The position numbers and the translations under genes are program-made. DNA of 37,027 nucleotides from Candidatus Agathobaculum merdigallinarum (lineage in GTDB: Bacteria > Bacillota > Clostridia > Oscillospirales > Butyricicoccaceae), in assembly GCA_019115425.1 (NCBI GenBank), contig DXDO01000099.1:1-37027 (forward strand), written 5' to 3'. Under the pieces are notes generated by a model that was not told the origin of the DNA, searched no databases, and was given only the letters and a program-made list of their open reading frames with translations. This document shows, one piece after another, positions 18,901 through 27,830 of this stretch. How positions within the stretch are numbered: position 1 is the stretch's first letter; each line of letters opens with the position of its first letter.

Positions 18901-19483
18901 CCGCGAGCTTGTACAGCCCGTCGTTGACCTTTTTCTGTACCTCTATGCCATGATCCTGCACCTCAAGATAAAAATGATCGCGGTCAAAAATCTCGAGAAA
19001 CTGCTCGCATAGCTCGTATGCGCCGTCCATGTCCCCTTCCGCAAGCGCACGAGGAATGACGCCTGCAAGGCATGCGGACAGGCAGATCAAGCCCTCGCTG
19101 TGCTGCCGGAGCAGATCCATATCGATACGCGGCTTCATATAGAAGCCCTCGGAAAAGCCGAGCGACACCATATGGATCAGGTTGCGGTAGCCAGTCATAT
19201 TCTCGCACAGCAAAATCAGGTGGCTGTGCCACTCGCCGTTCAGATAGCTGCGGTCAAAGCGCGAATGCGGCGCCAGATACACCTCGCACCCGATGACCGG
19301 ATGAATACCCTTAGCCTTGCAGGCGCGGTAAAAATCGATCACGCCGTACATCACACCGTGATCGGTCAGCGCACAGGCGGTCTGACCCAGCTCTGCCACG
19401 CGGTCCACCAGCCCCTCAATGCGGCACGCACCGTCCAGCAGGCTGTATTCGCTATGCACATGCAGGTGTGCAAATGGTACCAT
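15968..19483 (-). CDS. dnaE: DNA polymerase III subunit alpha
   Basis: PHP domain FAHLHVHSEYSLLDGA; PGRGSAAGS; PDIDVDF; 1171 aa. Confidence 0.97.
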   Translation of the reverse strand: MVPFAHLHVHSEYSLLDGACRIEGLVDRVAELGQTACALTDHGVMYGVIDFYRACKAKGIHPVIGCEVYLAPHSRFDRSYLNGEWHSHLILLCENMTGYRNLIHMVSLGFSEGFYMKPRIDMDLLRQHSEGLICLSACLAGVIPRALAEGDMDGAYELCEQFLEIFDRDHFYLEVQDHGIEVQKKVNDGLYKLAEELNIGLVATNDAHYLTRKDARIQDVLMCIQMGKTVDDPTRMKFETQEFYIKDADEMAALFPDHPEALENTVRIAERCQVEFEFGKYHLPEFDVPEGYTALEYLQKLCGEGFAARYPDDDGTVRARLQYEIDMIAKMGFVDYFLIVSDFIGYAKRNGIPVGPGRGSAAGSIVSYCLGITDLDPIHYSLYFERFLNPERVSMPDIDVDFCYVRRPEVIEYVTEKYGKDRVAQIVTFGTMAARNSIRDVGRALSIPYNEVDAVAKQVPNELHITIDKALSINPELKKMYDENPQVRELIDTARALEGMPRHASTHAAGVVITKDPVDTYVPLARNDEQMVTQFPMTTLEELGLLKMDFLGLRNLTVIADAEKMIRRHTPDFNIEKVDMNDKATYEMLGRGSTMGVFQLESAGITNVVTGLRPQSIEDITAVVALYRPGPMQSIPRYIECRHHPEKVTYKHPLLEPILKVTYGCMIYQEQVMQVFQSLAGYSLGKADMVRRAMSKKKMKELEKERINFIYGNEELGIDGAVKRGVPENVAASLFDEIMDFANYAFNKAHAVCYAVVSFRTAYLKCHYPREYMAALLTSVLDSSDKISEYIQAAREMGIAVLPPDVNESFDSFSVSGRDIRFGLAAVKGVGRSFMKQLVEEREAGGLFSSFQDFCERMYDRELNRRAVESMIKAGAFDTMGYRRSQLLKIVNAVVDAIAQSRKKNIEGQMDLFGMGNDEVRDTQIALPDISEVSKRELLSMEKETTGLYLSGHPMDEYRDLAKQASAASIRRIIDDLSGESEQPVYKDGMTVRLACVITAVRLKSTKNGSMMAYVTVEDESASIELVVFPRSLQQCGAYLTEDSAVLLTGRIDAREDEAPKVLLNEAQPLTESAVSSTLAKENPQQSVYTDQQAAKLAPQKLFLRIASMQGDEWPQIKAILLTQPGDTPVYLYPTDTKKKTLAARRYWCQPDVPFLEKLRFLLGEEDVIMQ

Positions 19484-20377
19484 TTAGTCCTCCTTTGACG
19501 CAAGTTCAACAATTTTTTTCAGCCGGTGACTCAGGCCCGGCTTGGAGATCGGCGGGTCGAATCGCTGTGCCAGTTCCGCCAGAGTATCCGTCGGATAATT
19601 CAGCCGAAGATACACGGTTTCACGCAGGTTCTCCGGAATCCCTTCTTCGCCGTGTGCGTCCAGCACCGCGCGGATGGCGGCAACCTGCCGCATGGAAGCA
19701 TCCGCCGCTTTCGCCAGATTGGCGGTTTCGCAGTTGACCTGCCGGTTGATCGTGTTGCGGAGATTTTTTTCCACCTTGGCTTCCATCAGCTCCATCGCCG
19801 CGTGAGGCGCACCGATATGGGTCAAAAAATCCTCCACACTCGTGCCATCTTTAAAATAGAGGATATATGCGCTGCCGCGGCGCATTTGTTTGGGCGAAAG
19901 CCCAAGATCGAGCAGCAGGCTGGTTTCCTCGCCGGACAGGCTCTGATGAGTGGTTTTCAGTTCCAGATGGCTTTTCTTGCCCGGTCCCGCCACCGTCCCC
20001 GCCATCAGGAATACGCCGCGCAGAAAGGCTGCGATGCAGCAATCCTCCTCGAGCACATTCCGGTTGAGATGATAGGTGACATGGCTTTTCCTGTCATAGC
20101 CGAGCGCATCGAAAATACGGCCGATCTGTGCAGGTTCCGAGAGCGTAAGCTGTGTCTTGCACCCGATACGCTGCGGCTCGCACACAACAAAAAACGCGCG
20201 CTGCAGCAGCGCCTGCAGGCGGCGCGCAACGACTTCGTTTTCAGTGGAAAATCGGATCTCCTTATGGGAAAACACCGAGGCGTGCAGCAGGGCGCCGTAT
20301 GCTTCCGCACGCGTGCAGCACGTCCGCTGCATGGAAACGCGGCATAGCTCATTTTTTACCTCGGCTGAAAAGGACAT
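19484..20377 (-). CDS. whiA: DNA-binding protein WhiA
   Basis: MSFSAEVKNELCR; AFLRGVFL; C-terminal ADTSM-like RAVLDAHGEEGIPENLRE..LRLNYPTDTLAELAQRFDPPISKPGLSHRLKK. Confidence 0.95.
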   Translation of the reverse strand: MSFSAEVKNELCRVSMQRTCCTRAEAYGALLHASVFSHKEIRFSTENEVVARRLQALLQRAFFVVCEPQRIGCKTQLTLSEPAQIGRIFDALGYDRKSHVTYHLNRNVLEEDCCIAAFLRGVFLMAGTVAGPGKKSHLELKTTHQSLSGEETSLLLDLGLSPKQMRRGSAYILYFKDGTSVEDFLTHIGAPHAAMELMEAKVEKNLRNTINRQVNCETANLAKAADASMRQVAAIRAVLDAHGEEGIPENLRETVYLRLNYPTDTLAELAQRFDPPISKPGLSHRLKKIVELASKED

Positions 20378-20398
20378 ATTGGGTTCCCCGTTCTCTTT

Positions 20399-21256
20399 TT
20401 ATCTCTGATAATCGCGATGTACCGTAACAACGCCATAGTCACGCCCGCGCAGATGGCCGCCGAGCGCCTCAGCGATTGCGACGGAACGATGTTTGCCGCC
20501 CGTGCAGCCGATGCTGATAATCAGGTTGGATTTGCCCTCCGCGATATAACGCGGCAGCAAAAAGTCGATCATAGTTGTCAAATGGCCCATCAGCACATCT
20601 GCCGTGCCGCCCTGAAACACGTAGTCGCGCACATCCGGATCGGTGCCGTTCTTCTCACGCAGGCTCATTTCGTAATACGGATTGGGCAGGAAGCGCACGT
20701 CAAACACCAGATCGGACTCCGGCGGGATGCCGTATTTGAAGCCGAACGACTGCACAATCACCTCGAACGCGCCGCCGTTATCCGCACCCGAAAACAGCGC
20801 GAGCAGACGCTCGCGCAGACCGGCGGCGGAAAGGCCGGTTGAATCGACCACAAAATCCGCACGGTTGCGCAGAGCAGACAGCATATTGCGTTCCTTTTCA
20901 ATCGCTGCCGTCATGGAGACGCCCTTGTCCATCAGCGGATGCTTGCGCCGTGTCTCCTTGAAGCGGCGGATCAGCGTCGGCGTATCGGTATCCAAAAACA
21001 GAATACGGTAATCGCAGCCCATACTCTTGATGGAATCGAGCGAATCAAAAAGCTGCTGAAAATCGCCGCCCGCGCGCACGTCCGTCACGAGCGCGACGCG
21101 CTCATACCGCTCGGTCGCGGCCAGACAGATCTCCGCAAAGCGCGGGATCAGCGCAATGGGTAGGTTGTCCACACAATAATAGCCCAGATCCTCAAATGTG
21201 GCGACCGCCCGGCTTTTCCCCGCGCCGGACATGCCCGAAACAATCAGAAAATACAC
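20399..21256 (-). CDS. rapZ: RNase adapter protein RapZ (YvcJ-like nucleotide-binding protein)
   Basis: FLIVSGMSGAGKSRAVATFEDLGYYCVDNLP; GCTGGKHRSV; GTG start with GGGGG SD. Confidence 0.94.
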   Translation of the reverse strand: MYFLIVSGMSGAGKSRAVATFEDLGYYCVDNLPIALIPRFAEICLAATERYERVALVTDVRAGGDFQQLFDSLDSIKSMGCDYRILFLDTDTPTLIRRFKETRRKHPLMDKGVSMTAAIEKERNMLSALRNRADFVVDSTGLSAAGLRERLLALFSGADNGGAFEVIVQSFGFKYGIPPESDLVFDVRFLPNPYYEMSLREKNGTDPDVRDYVFQGGTADVLMGHLTTMIDFLLPRYIAEGKSNLIISIGCTGGKHRSVAIAEALGGHLRGRDYGVVTVHRDYQR

Positions 21257-21284
21257 AATCCAATCCCCCTGACCGGAAAACCGT

Positions 21285-22199
21285 TTATCGAATGATGCGG
21301 ACCTCACATTCCAGCTGTACGCCGAACTGCTCACGCACCCGCTGCTGCACCAGCTCGATCAAACGCAGCATATCGTCACAGGTCGCGCCGCCCCGGTTGA
21401 TCAGGAAGCCCGCGTGCTTTTCCGAAACCTGCGCTGCGCCCACCGAAGCGCCTTTCAGCCCCGCGTCCTCGATCAGCCGTCCGGCGAAATACCCCTCAGG
21501 CCTTTTAAACGTTGACCCTGCGGACGGGAAATTAAGCGGCTGCTTATCCCGCCTGCGCTGTGCGAAATCGTTCATCTTATCCAGGATCGCGGCGGGATCA
21601 CCTTGCCGCAGGCGAATGGTCGAACGGACGACCGTCCACTCCGGATGCGCGCGGAACACGCTGCGGCGGTAGGCAAAGCCGTGCTCTTCCCCCTGCAAAG
21701 TATGCAGTTCGCCGTTTTCATCCAAATATTCCGTGCTCTCCACGATCCCCGCCATTTGGCCGTCGTATGCGCCCGCATTCATAAACACCGCGCCGCCCAC
21801 GCTGCCCGGAATCCCGCCGGCAAACTCCGCGCCCGACAGGCCCGCGCGCTGCGCGCGGCGCGCCACGCGGCCCAGAAGCGCGCCGGCCTCGGCGGTCATC
21901 ATGCCGTCATTTCCAACGCGCACCTCATCCAGCTCGGTCGTACATACGACCGCGCCGCGGATACCGGCATCCGACACCAGCATGTTCGATCCGTTCCCCA
22001 GCAGCAGAAACGGGATACCGCGCGCGCGGAATACACCGAGCGTTCCTGCCAGCTCCTTTCTGGTTTTGGGCTGCACAAAAAGGTCGGCCGGCCCGCCGAT
22101 GGCGAATGTCGTGTGGCGGCTCATGGGCTCCTGTTGGATGATATCTATATCAGGCGCAGCTTCGCGCAGCGCCGCAATGCATTCATTGATCTGCTCCAT
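21285..22199 (-). CDS. murB: UDP-N-acetylmuramate dehydrogenase
   Basis: MSRHTTFAIGGPADL; LLGNGSNMLVSD; AEFAGGIPGSVGGAVFMNAGAYDG; PSAGSTFKRP. Confidence 0.96.
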   Translation of the reverse strand: MEQINECIAALREAAPDIDIIQQEPMSRHTTFAIGGPADLFVQPKTRKELAGTLGVFRARGIPFLLLGNGSNMLVSDAGIRGAVVCTTELDEVRVGNDGMMTAEAGALLGRVARRAQRAGLSGAEFAGGIPGSVGGAVFMNAGAYDGQMAGIVESTEYLDENGELHTLQGEEHGFAYRRSVFRAHPEWTVVRSTIRLRQGDPAAILDKMNDFAQRRRDKQPLNFPSAGSTFKRPEGYFAGRLIEDAGLKGASVGAAQVSEKHAGFLINRGGATCDDMLRLIELVQQRVREQFGVQLECEVRIIR

Positions 22200-22342
22200 A
22201 TTCTCCTCCGAATATTACTGCAACAGCTAAATACAGTATAACACAGCGGCGGGTGGATGAAAATCCACAGCATGCCGCATAATGGCAGTATAATAATCTT
22301 TTCTATGATTATACCAAATCAGTCGGGAAAGTGCAAACCAAA

Positions 22343-22597
22343 GGCACCCCGAAGGGTGCCTCAGCTTGTCGAAAAAGTCCTTCGCGCCGCAGCGCGCATA
22401 AAATAGAAAATTGCAACACGTTGCAATTTTCATAAAAACCCGCGACATGTGCGTGGGTTTTTATACAAACCGCTGGTAAGTGGGCCTGAAAGGCGCGCGC
22501 AGCCAGCGGAATTTTCGATCGGAAGCGTGGTTCCGATCGAGAGGCTGTTCGAAAAACTATGTTTTTCGACAGCCTCAGTCACCCCGAAGGGTGCCTC
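22343..22597. repeat. Multi-hairpin intergenic element (copy 1) with inverted MITE-like termini
   Basis: Consecutive hairpins at 22343-22360, 22406-22431, 22432-22464 (shared core), 22470-22509, 22516-22539, 22541-22576 and 22578-22597. Confidence 0.7.
22432..22464. repeat. 33-nt core hairpin, copy 1
   Basis: ATAAAAACCCGCGACATGTGCGTGGGTTTTTAT; 30/33 identical to 27683-27715. Confidence 0.85.
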
Positions 22598-22611
22598 TTT
22601 TTGCTTCAAAG

Positions 22612-23100
22612 TTACTCGCTTGCGCTTTCCAGCATAGCCGCGCCTTCCGCCATATCGGCAAGCGCCGTGCTCATTTGCTCCTGCATCTGCGTGGACAGCT
22701 CCGCCAGCTTCGTCTGGTCGGTTTCACCGGACATTGCAACAGCCGTGTCAATGAAATCAATCAAAGCCTGGCAGCCGGACTGCAGCTTCTCATGCGCATC
22801 CGCATAGGCTTCCGGCGGCGTAATCGCGATAAAGTCGTTCATCGAACTCTTCATTGCGTCCAGCACTTCCTGTCCCGCTTCCGGGTCCGACATCGCAGTG
22901 CTGGCGTTGGTCTGGATCTCGGTCATCTCCGTGCTGAGGTTCTGCACCGCCTCGAGATATTCTTCCTCAGTCAGCGCCGGGGCGCTTTCTTCGCCCTGAT
23001 CCGCCGGCTGATTTCCGCCCGATCCGCAGGCTGCGAGCGACAAAACCATTACTACCCCCAGCAGAAGCGCGAATAAACGTTTCTTCATGTTCTCTTTCAT
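22612..23100 (-). CDS. Small secreted lipoprotein of unknown function
   Basis: MKKRLFALLLGVVMVLSLAACGSGG lipobox; helical acidic body. Confidence 0.8.
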   Translation of the reverse strand: MKENMKKRLFALLLGVVMVLSLAACGSGGNQPADQGEESAPALTEEEYLEAVQNLSTEMTEIQTNASTAMSDPEAGQEVLDAMKSSMNDFIAITPPEAYADAHEKLQSGCQALIDFIDTAVAMSGETDQTKLAELSTQMQEQMSTALADMAEGAAMLESASE

Positions 23101-23243
23101 GGCAAAAACTCCTTCTCACTTTTATTCAAGCATGACTGCTTTGGCTTATTATACCAAAATAGTGGGAAAAAACAAATACCTTTGCAGTATAATCTGTTAC
23201 AATTATTGGTTTCCATTTTCGTAACATATTACCTATTAATTTT

Positions 23244-24257
23244 CTAGTGAAACCACACCTCTTCATGCTCACCACGGCGCGGGCGGCCGAGCAGCAATCG
23301 GATTCCCTCGGTCGCCGGAAGGCCGTTGTACAGCACCTCGTACATCGCCTCGGTGATCGGCATGGAAACCCCCTGCTGTTTGGCAAGGTGGTAACCCGCT
23401 TCGGTAGCGTAATAGCCTTCTACCGTTGCGCCAACCTCCTTCATAGCCTGCTCTGCGGTCTTGCCCTGCCCGATCAGGATGCCCGCACGGCGGTTGCGGG
23501 AGTGCATGGAGCAGCAGGTAACGATCAGATCGCCCACGCCGGACAGGCCTGCAAAGGTCTCCTGCTTGGCGCCCAGCTTGATCCCAAGGCGGGCAATCTC
23601 GGTCAGGCCGCGGGTCATAAACGCTGCTTTGGAGTTATCGCCCAGTCCGAGACCGTCCGAAATGCCTGCGCCGAGCGCAATGATATTCTTAAACGCACCG
23701 CCCAGCTCGCAGCCGATGATGTCGGACGAAGTATAGACACGGAAAAACGTATCGTTCATAAACGCCGCTTGGGTCAGCTCGGCCGCCGCACGGCTCTCGG
23801 AAGCCGCGACGATCGCGGTCGGCACGCCGCGCGCAACCTCCTCCGCATGGGTGGGACCGGTCAATGCAACGACCGGATTTTTTCCGCCCATAGCGCGGTC
23901 GATCGTCTCGGAAAAGCGGCAGTAGCCATGTTCGGAATCCAGGCCCTTGCTGACGTTGACGATGACGGTGCCCGCCGGCACGATCGCGGAAAGCTGCTTC
24001 GCCGTTGATGCCACAGCAAACGACGGCACCGCCATGACGATCAGATCAGCCTTCGATGCGCCCGACAGATCGGTGGTAATTGCAATACCCTCAGGAATTT
24101 TAACACCCGGCAGCAGCTTTTCATTGGCGCGCTCACGGTGCAGCAGATCGCATTCCTCCTGAAAGAAGGTCCACGAGGTCACTTCATGGCCGTTTTGATG
24201 CAGCAGCATGGCAAGCGCAATGCCCCAACCGCCGGTACCCAATACAAAAACCTTCAT
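23244..24257 (-). CDS. gpsA: NAD(P)H-dependent glycerol-3-phosphate dehydrogenase
   Basis: VFVLGTGGWGIALAMLLHQNGHEV; TGPTHAEEVARG; GAFKNIIALGAG. Confidence 0.96.
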   Translation of the reverse strand: MKVFVLGTGGWGIALAMLLHQNGHEVTSWTFFQEECDLLHRERANEKLLPGVKIPEGIAITTDLSGASKADLIVMAVPSFAVASTAKQLSAIVPAGTVIVNVSKGLDSEHGYCRFSETIDRAMGGKNPVVALTGPTHAEEVARGVPTAIVAASESRAAAELTQAAFMNDTFFRVYTSSDIIGCELGGAFKNIIALGAGISDGLGLGDNSKAAFMTRGLTEIARLGIKLGAKQETFAGLSGVGDLIVTCCSMHSRNRRAGILIGQGKTAEQAMKEVGATVEGYYATEAGYHLAKQQGVSMPITEAMYEVLYNGLPATEGIRLLLGRPRRGEHEEVWFH

Positions 24258-24898
24258 TTTGCGCGCTCCTCCCCGTCGGACGATGATTGTTCAATCGTTT
24301 TTTTGCTTTTAAATGAAAATTTATTTTCTTCCCCATGCAGCATTCGCATGATGTTGGAGCGATGCATGAAAATAACCGCAACCGCCATGCCGAACGCCAT
24401 CGCGGTCAAAACCGGATCCCGATAAAAAATCAAGGTGGTGATCGGAAAGCTGATCGCACCTAAAATAGAACCCAGCGAGATCCAGCGCGTGGCAAACACC
24501 GCACCGAAAAACAGCACACATGCGATGAGGAAAATCCGCCAGTCAAACAGCAACAGCATAACCGCGCCCACCAGCACACCTTTGCCGCCGCGGAAACCGA
24601 AATACAAGGGAAACATATGCCCGAGTATCACGAAAATGCCTGCGACCAGTTTGCCGACCGGCCCCGCCAGAAAAGCGCCGATGGAAATCGCCACCGCACC
24701 TTTGGCAATATCCCCAAGCAGCACGAACAGCGTTTTCCCCGCACCCATCGTCCGGTAGGCATTGGTCAGCCCCGCATTACCGCTGCCGTAGTTGCGGATA
24801 TCCTTGCCAAGTGTTGCTTTGCTGACAATAATCGCAAAGCTCAATGAGCCAAGCAGGTATGCGCATACTGCAATGATCGCAAAACGCGTGATTGTCAT
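24254..24898 (-). CDS. plsY: Glycerol-3-phosphate acyltransferase
   Basis: AYLLGSLSFAII; GSGNAGLTNAYR; FRGGKGV; overlaps gpsA start. Confidence 0.95.
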   Translation of the reverse strand: MTITRFAIIAVCAYLLGSLSFAIIVSKATLGKDIRNYGSGNAGLTNAYRTMGAGKTLFVLLGDIAKGAVAISIGAFLAGPVGKLVAGIFVILGHMFPLYFGFRGGKGVLVGAVMLLLFDWRIFLIACVLFFGAVFATRWISLGSILGAISFPITTLIFYRDPVLTAMAFGMAVAVIFMHRSNIMRMLHGEENKFSFKSKKTIEQSSSDGEERAK

Positions 24899-24939
24899 CT
24901 TTCAGTCCCCCTGTTATGTTTTCCCTGCACCGCACGGGA

Positions 24940-26265
24940 TCATTTTTTATCGCCGCGCTCGCGGATCACCATGCGCACCGGCGTGCCTGTCAGCCCGAAC
25001 ACCTCGCGGATCTGGTTTTCCAGATACCGCTGATAGGAGAAGTGGAACAGGCGCGCGTCATTGCAGAAGCAGACAAAGGTCGGCGGGCAGGTGGATGCCT
25101 GCGTCATATAGAAGATGCGCAGACGGCGGCCCTTGTCGGTCGGCGGCTGCACGCGCGCGGTCGCCTCTGCAAGGATGGAGTTCAAGCGTCCGGTCGGGAT
25201 GCGCATGTGGTTCTGTTCGTACACTTCTTTAATCAGTGCAAACAGCTTATCCACGCGCTGGCCGGTCTGCGCCGAAATGAACAGCACGGGTGCATACGGC
25301 ATATACGCCAGCCCCTCGCGCACGCGCAGCGTGTATTCCTTCATGGTGGAGCCGTCCTTCTCGACAAGATCCCACTTGTTGACCACGATGATGCACGCCT
25401 TGCCCGCGTTGTGCGCCTCACCGGCGACCTTAGTGTCCTGCTCGGTCACGCCTTCGGTCGCGTCGATCATGATGACGCACACATCCGCGCGCTCGACCGC
25501 GAGCAGCGAACGCATGACCGAGTATTTCTCGATCTTCTCGTCCACCTTGCTCTTCTTGCGGATGCCCGCGGTATCGATAAAGGTGAATTTGCCGTGCGCG
25601 TTGTCCAGATCGGCATCCACGCTGTCGCGCGTCGTACCCGCGACATTGGAGACGATCACGCGCTCCTCGCCCAGCACGCGGTTGAGCAGGCTGGACTTGC
25701 CCACATTCGGCTTGCCGATCAGGGCGACGCGGATGCGCTCCTCTTTTTCCTCGTCCGCGTCCGCAGGCGGGAAATGCTCGTAGGCCGCATCCAGCAGCTC
25801 ACCCATGCCGTAGCCGTGCAGGGCGGAAATGCCGTACGGCTCACCCAGACCAAGGTTATAGAACTCGTAAAACTCCGGCTCGGGCGCGCCCGGCTTGTCG
25901 CATTTGTTGACCGCAAGCACGATCGGCTTGCCCGAGCGCAGCAGCATCGCGGCAACGTCCTGATCGGCCGCAGTGATGCCCGTACGCAGGTCGGTGATAA
26001 AAACAATCACATCCGCATGGGAGATCGCGGTCTCCGCCTGAAAGCGCATGAACTGCAGGATCTCATTGTCGTTGTTCGGCTCGATGCCGCCGGTATCAAT
26101 AATCGTAAAATCGCGGCCGCGCCAATCGCTCTCTGCATACAGCCGGTCGCGCGTCACGCCCGGCGTGTCCTCCACAATAGACAGGCGCTTGCCTGCCAGC
26201 CGGTTGAACAGCTGGCTTTTGCCGACGTTCGGCCGCCCTACAATGGCCACAATCGGTTTCGGCAT
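24940..26265 (-). CDS. der: Ribosome biogenesis GTPase Der
   Basis: Two G domains: VGRPNVGKSQLFN and IGKPNVGKSSLLN; start MPKPIVAIVGRPN. Confidence 0.97.
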   Translation of the reverse strand: MPKPIVAIVGRPNVGKSQLFNRLAGKRLSIVEDTPGVTRDRLYAESDWRGRDFTIIDTGGIEPNNDNEILQFMRFQAETAISHADVIVFITDLRTGITAADQDVAAMLLRSGKPIVLAVNKCDKPGAPEPEFYEFYNLGLGEPYGISALHGYGMGELLDAAYEHFPPADADEEKEERIRVALIGKPNVGKSSLLNRVLGEERVIVSNVAGTTRDSVDADLDNAHGKFTFIDTAGIRKKSKVDEKIEKYSVMRSLLAVERADVCVIMIDATEGVTEQDTKVAGEAHNAGKACIIVVNKWDLVEKDGSTMKEYTLRVREGLAYMPYAPVLFISAQTGQRVDKLFALIKEVYEQNHMRIPTGRLNSILAEATARVQPPTDKGRRLRIFYMTQASTCPPTFVCFCNDARLFHFSYQRYLENQIREVFGLTGTPVRMVIRERGDKK

Positions 26266-26293
26266 ATTTGTTCCCTCCTCTTCAAAACGGGGG

Positions 26294-27598
26294 TTAATCT
26301 TCAAAAATCTTCGCCAGCAGGTCGGCCCCGTCGATCTCGACCGGCACAATCGGCACGCCGAGCGCGTCCGACACCTGCTGCGGGGTATAGTCATCCAGAA
26401 ATACGTCGCCGCCGTCGCGCAGCATGTTGGCGGAGATGAGCACGCGCTCGCCCAGATCGCGTCCTTTCAGCTGCGCGATCAGATCCTGTCCGGTGATCAG
26501 GCCGGCGACCGAAACGCGGTGTCCGAAAAAGTCGTTTCGGATTTCCACCACTTTGCCATTTAGATTATCGCACCTTGCAGCGGCTTCGTCAAGCAGAAGC
26601 TCCATGGACGGCGCGGCGGCCGCGCCGGTCGCAATGGTAAACGAACGCGCGCTGCGGCCCTCATAATCGGGCAGCGCCAGCCGGAACTCCTCCATAAACA
26701 GCGGCAGCATGCCGATGCCGTTTTCAAACTGGGTGAAGTCCTCATAATACGCCGTGTCCGGCAGCGGGCGCTCCGCCTTGAGGTACAGCTCGTCCCCGCA
26801 CCAGACCAGACGGGTGCCCAGCTCGCGCAGGCACTCCTCTGCAAACGGCTCGACGATGTCGAGGATGGCCTCAGCCGCAGGCTTGTCCGTTGGCTCAAGC
26901 GGATACAGCCCTTCACGGTGATCGGTCATACCGAAGGGTACGACGGAAATGGTATTCACCGCCGGATACAGCTTTTTTAGGTCGTGCAGCGAACGTCTGA
27001 GCTCGTCGCCGTCATTGAGGCCCTTGCACACGACCAGCTGACAGTTCATCGTGATGCCGCCCTCAGCAAAGCGATCCATAATTTTAAGCGCCTCGCCTGC
27101 TCGCTTGTTTTGCAGCATTTTGACACGCAGTTCTGGGTTGGTCGTCTGCACCGAGATATTGACCGGCGAGATGTGCATGCGCAGGATACGGTCCACGTCC
27201 GCCTCTGACAGGTTGGTCATGGAAATATAATTGCCCATCAGGAAGGACATGCGCGCGTCGTCGTCCTTGACATACAGTGTTTTGCGCATTCCGCGGGGCA
27301 GCTGATCGATAAAGCAGAACACGCATTTGTTCGAGCACTGCTTCATGCCATCCATCAGATAGTGCTCAAAATTCAGGCCGAGCGGTTCCCCCTCGCGCTT
27401 GCGCACACACACCTCGCGGACAGTCTCCCCATCCTGCTCCAGAACTTTGAGCGTCAGGCGCGCATCATAGCTGTAAAATTTATAATCCAGCACATCGCGG
27501 ATCGCGATGCCGTCGATCTGGAGCAGGGTCTCCCCTGCTGCAAGGCCGGCACGCGCAGCCGGACTGCCTTCATCCACACTGATGATTTTCGATGCCAT
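26294..27598 (-). CDS. DUF512 family protein with PDZ-like N-terminus and radical-SAM-type Cys motif
   Basis: MASKIISVDEGSPAARAGL; CSNKCVFCFIDQLPRGMR; VNISVQTTNPELRVKML. Confidence 0.92.
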   Translation of the reverse strand: MASKIISVDEGSPAARAGLAAGETLLQIDGIAIRDVLDYKFYSYDARLTLKVLEQDGETVREVCVRKREGEPLGLNFEHYLMDGMKQCSNKCVFCFIDQLPRGMRKTLYVKDDDARMSFLMGNYISMTNLSEADVDRILRMHISPVNISVQTTNPELRVKMLQNKRAGEALKIMDRFAEGGITMNCQLVVCKGLNDGDELRRSLHDLKKLYPAVNTISVVPFGMTDHREGLYPLEPTDKPAAEAILDIVEPFAEECLRELGTRLVWCGDELYLKAERPLPDTAYYEDFTQFENGIGMLPLFMEEFRLALPDYEGRSARSFTIATGAAAAPSMELLLDEAAARCDNLNGKVVEIRNDFFGHRVSVAGLITGQDLIAQLKGRDLGERVLISANMLRDGGDVFLDDYTPQQVSDALGVPIVPVEIDGADLLAKIFED

Positions 27599-27682
27599 TT
27601 CACGCCCTCCTTCTAACCCATTCCGCACCTCGCGCAGTTTTAACAGCAAAACCGGCCGGCGCAAAGCGAAGGCCGGTTTTGC

Positions 27683-27715
27683 ATAAAAATCCGCGACATG
27701 CGCGTGGATTTTTAT
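27683..27715. repeat. 33-nt core hairpin, copy 2
   Basis: ATAAAAATCCGCGACATGCGCGTGGATTTTTAT; stem positions 8 and 26 covary relative to copy 1. Confidence 0.85.
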
Positions 27716-27830
27716 ACCAGTCCGCAGAAAAGTTTCTCCGGAACTTTTCTGCGCTCCAGATGCGTCCGCGCCCCTGCGCGGCGCATCCTCTTCGTTTGGG
27801 CCGCTCGCGGTCCAAACGAGGCGAAGCCAA

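Noticed and set aside
16757-19012. 751-aa + strand ORF antisense to dnaE
   Set aside because: Shadow ORF of a highly conserved gene; Arg/His-rich composition, no recognisable domain and no RBS support.
24892-26439. 515-aa + strand ORF antisense to der
   Set aside because: Antisense shadow of a clear two-domain GTPase; compositionally biased.
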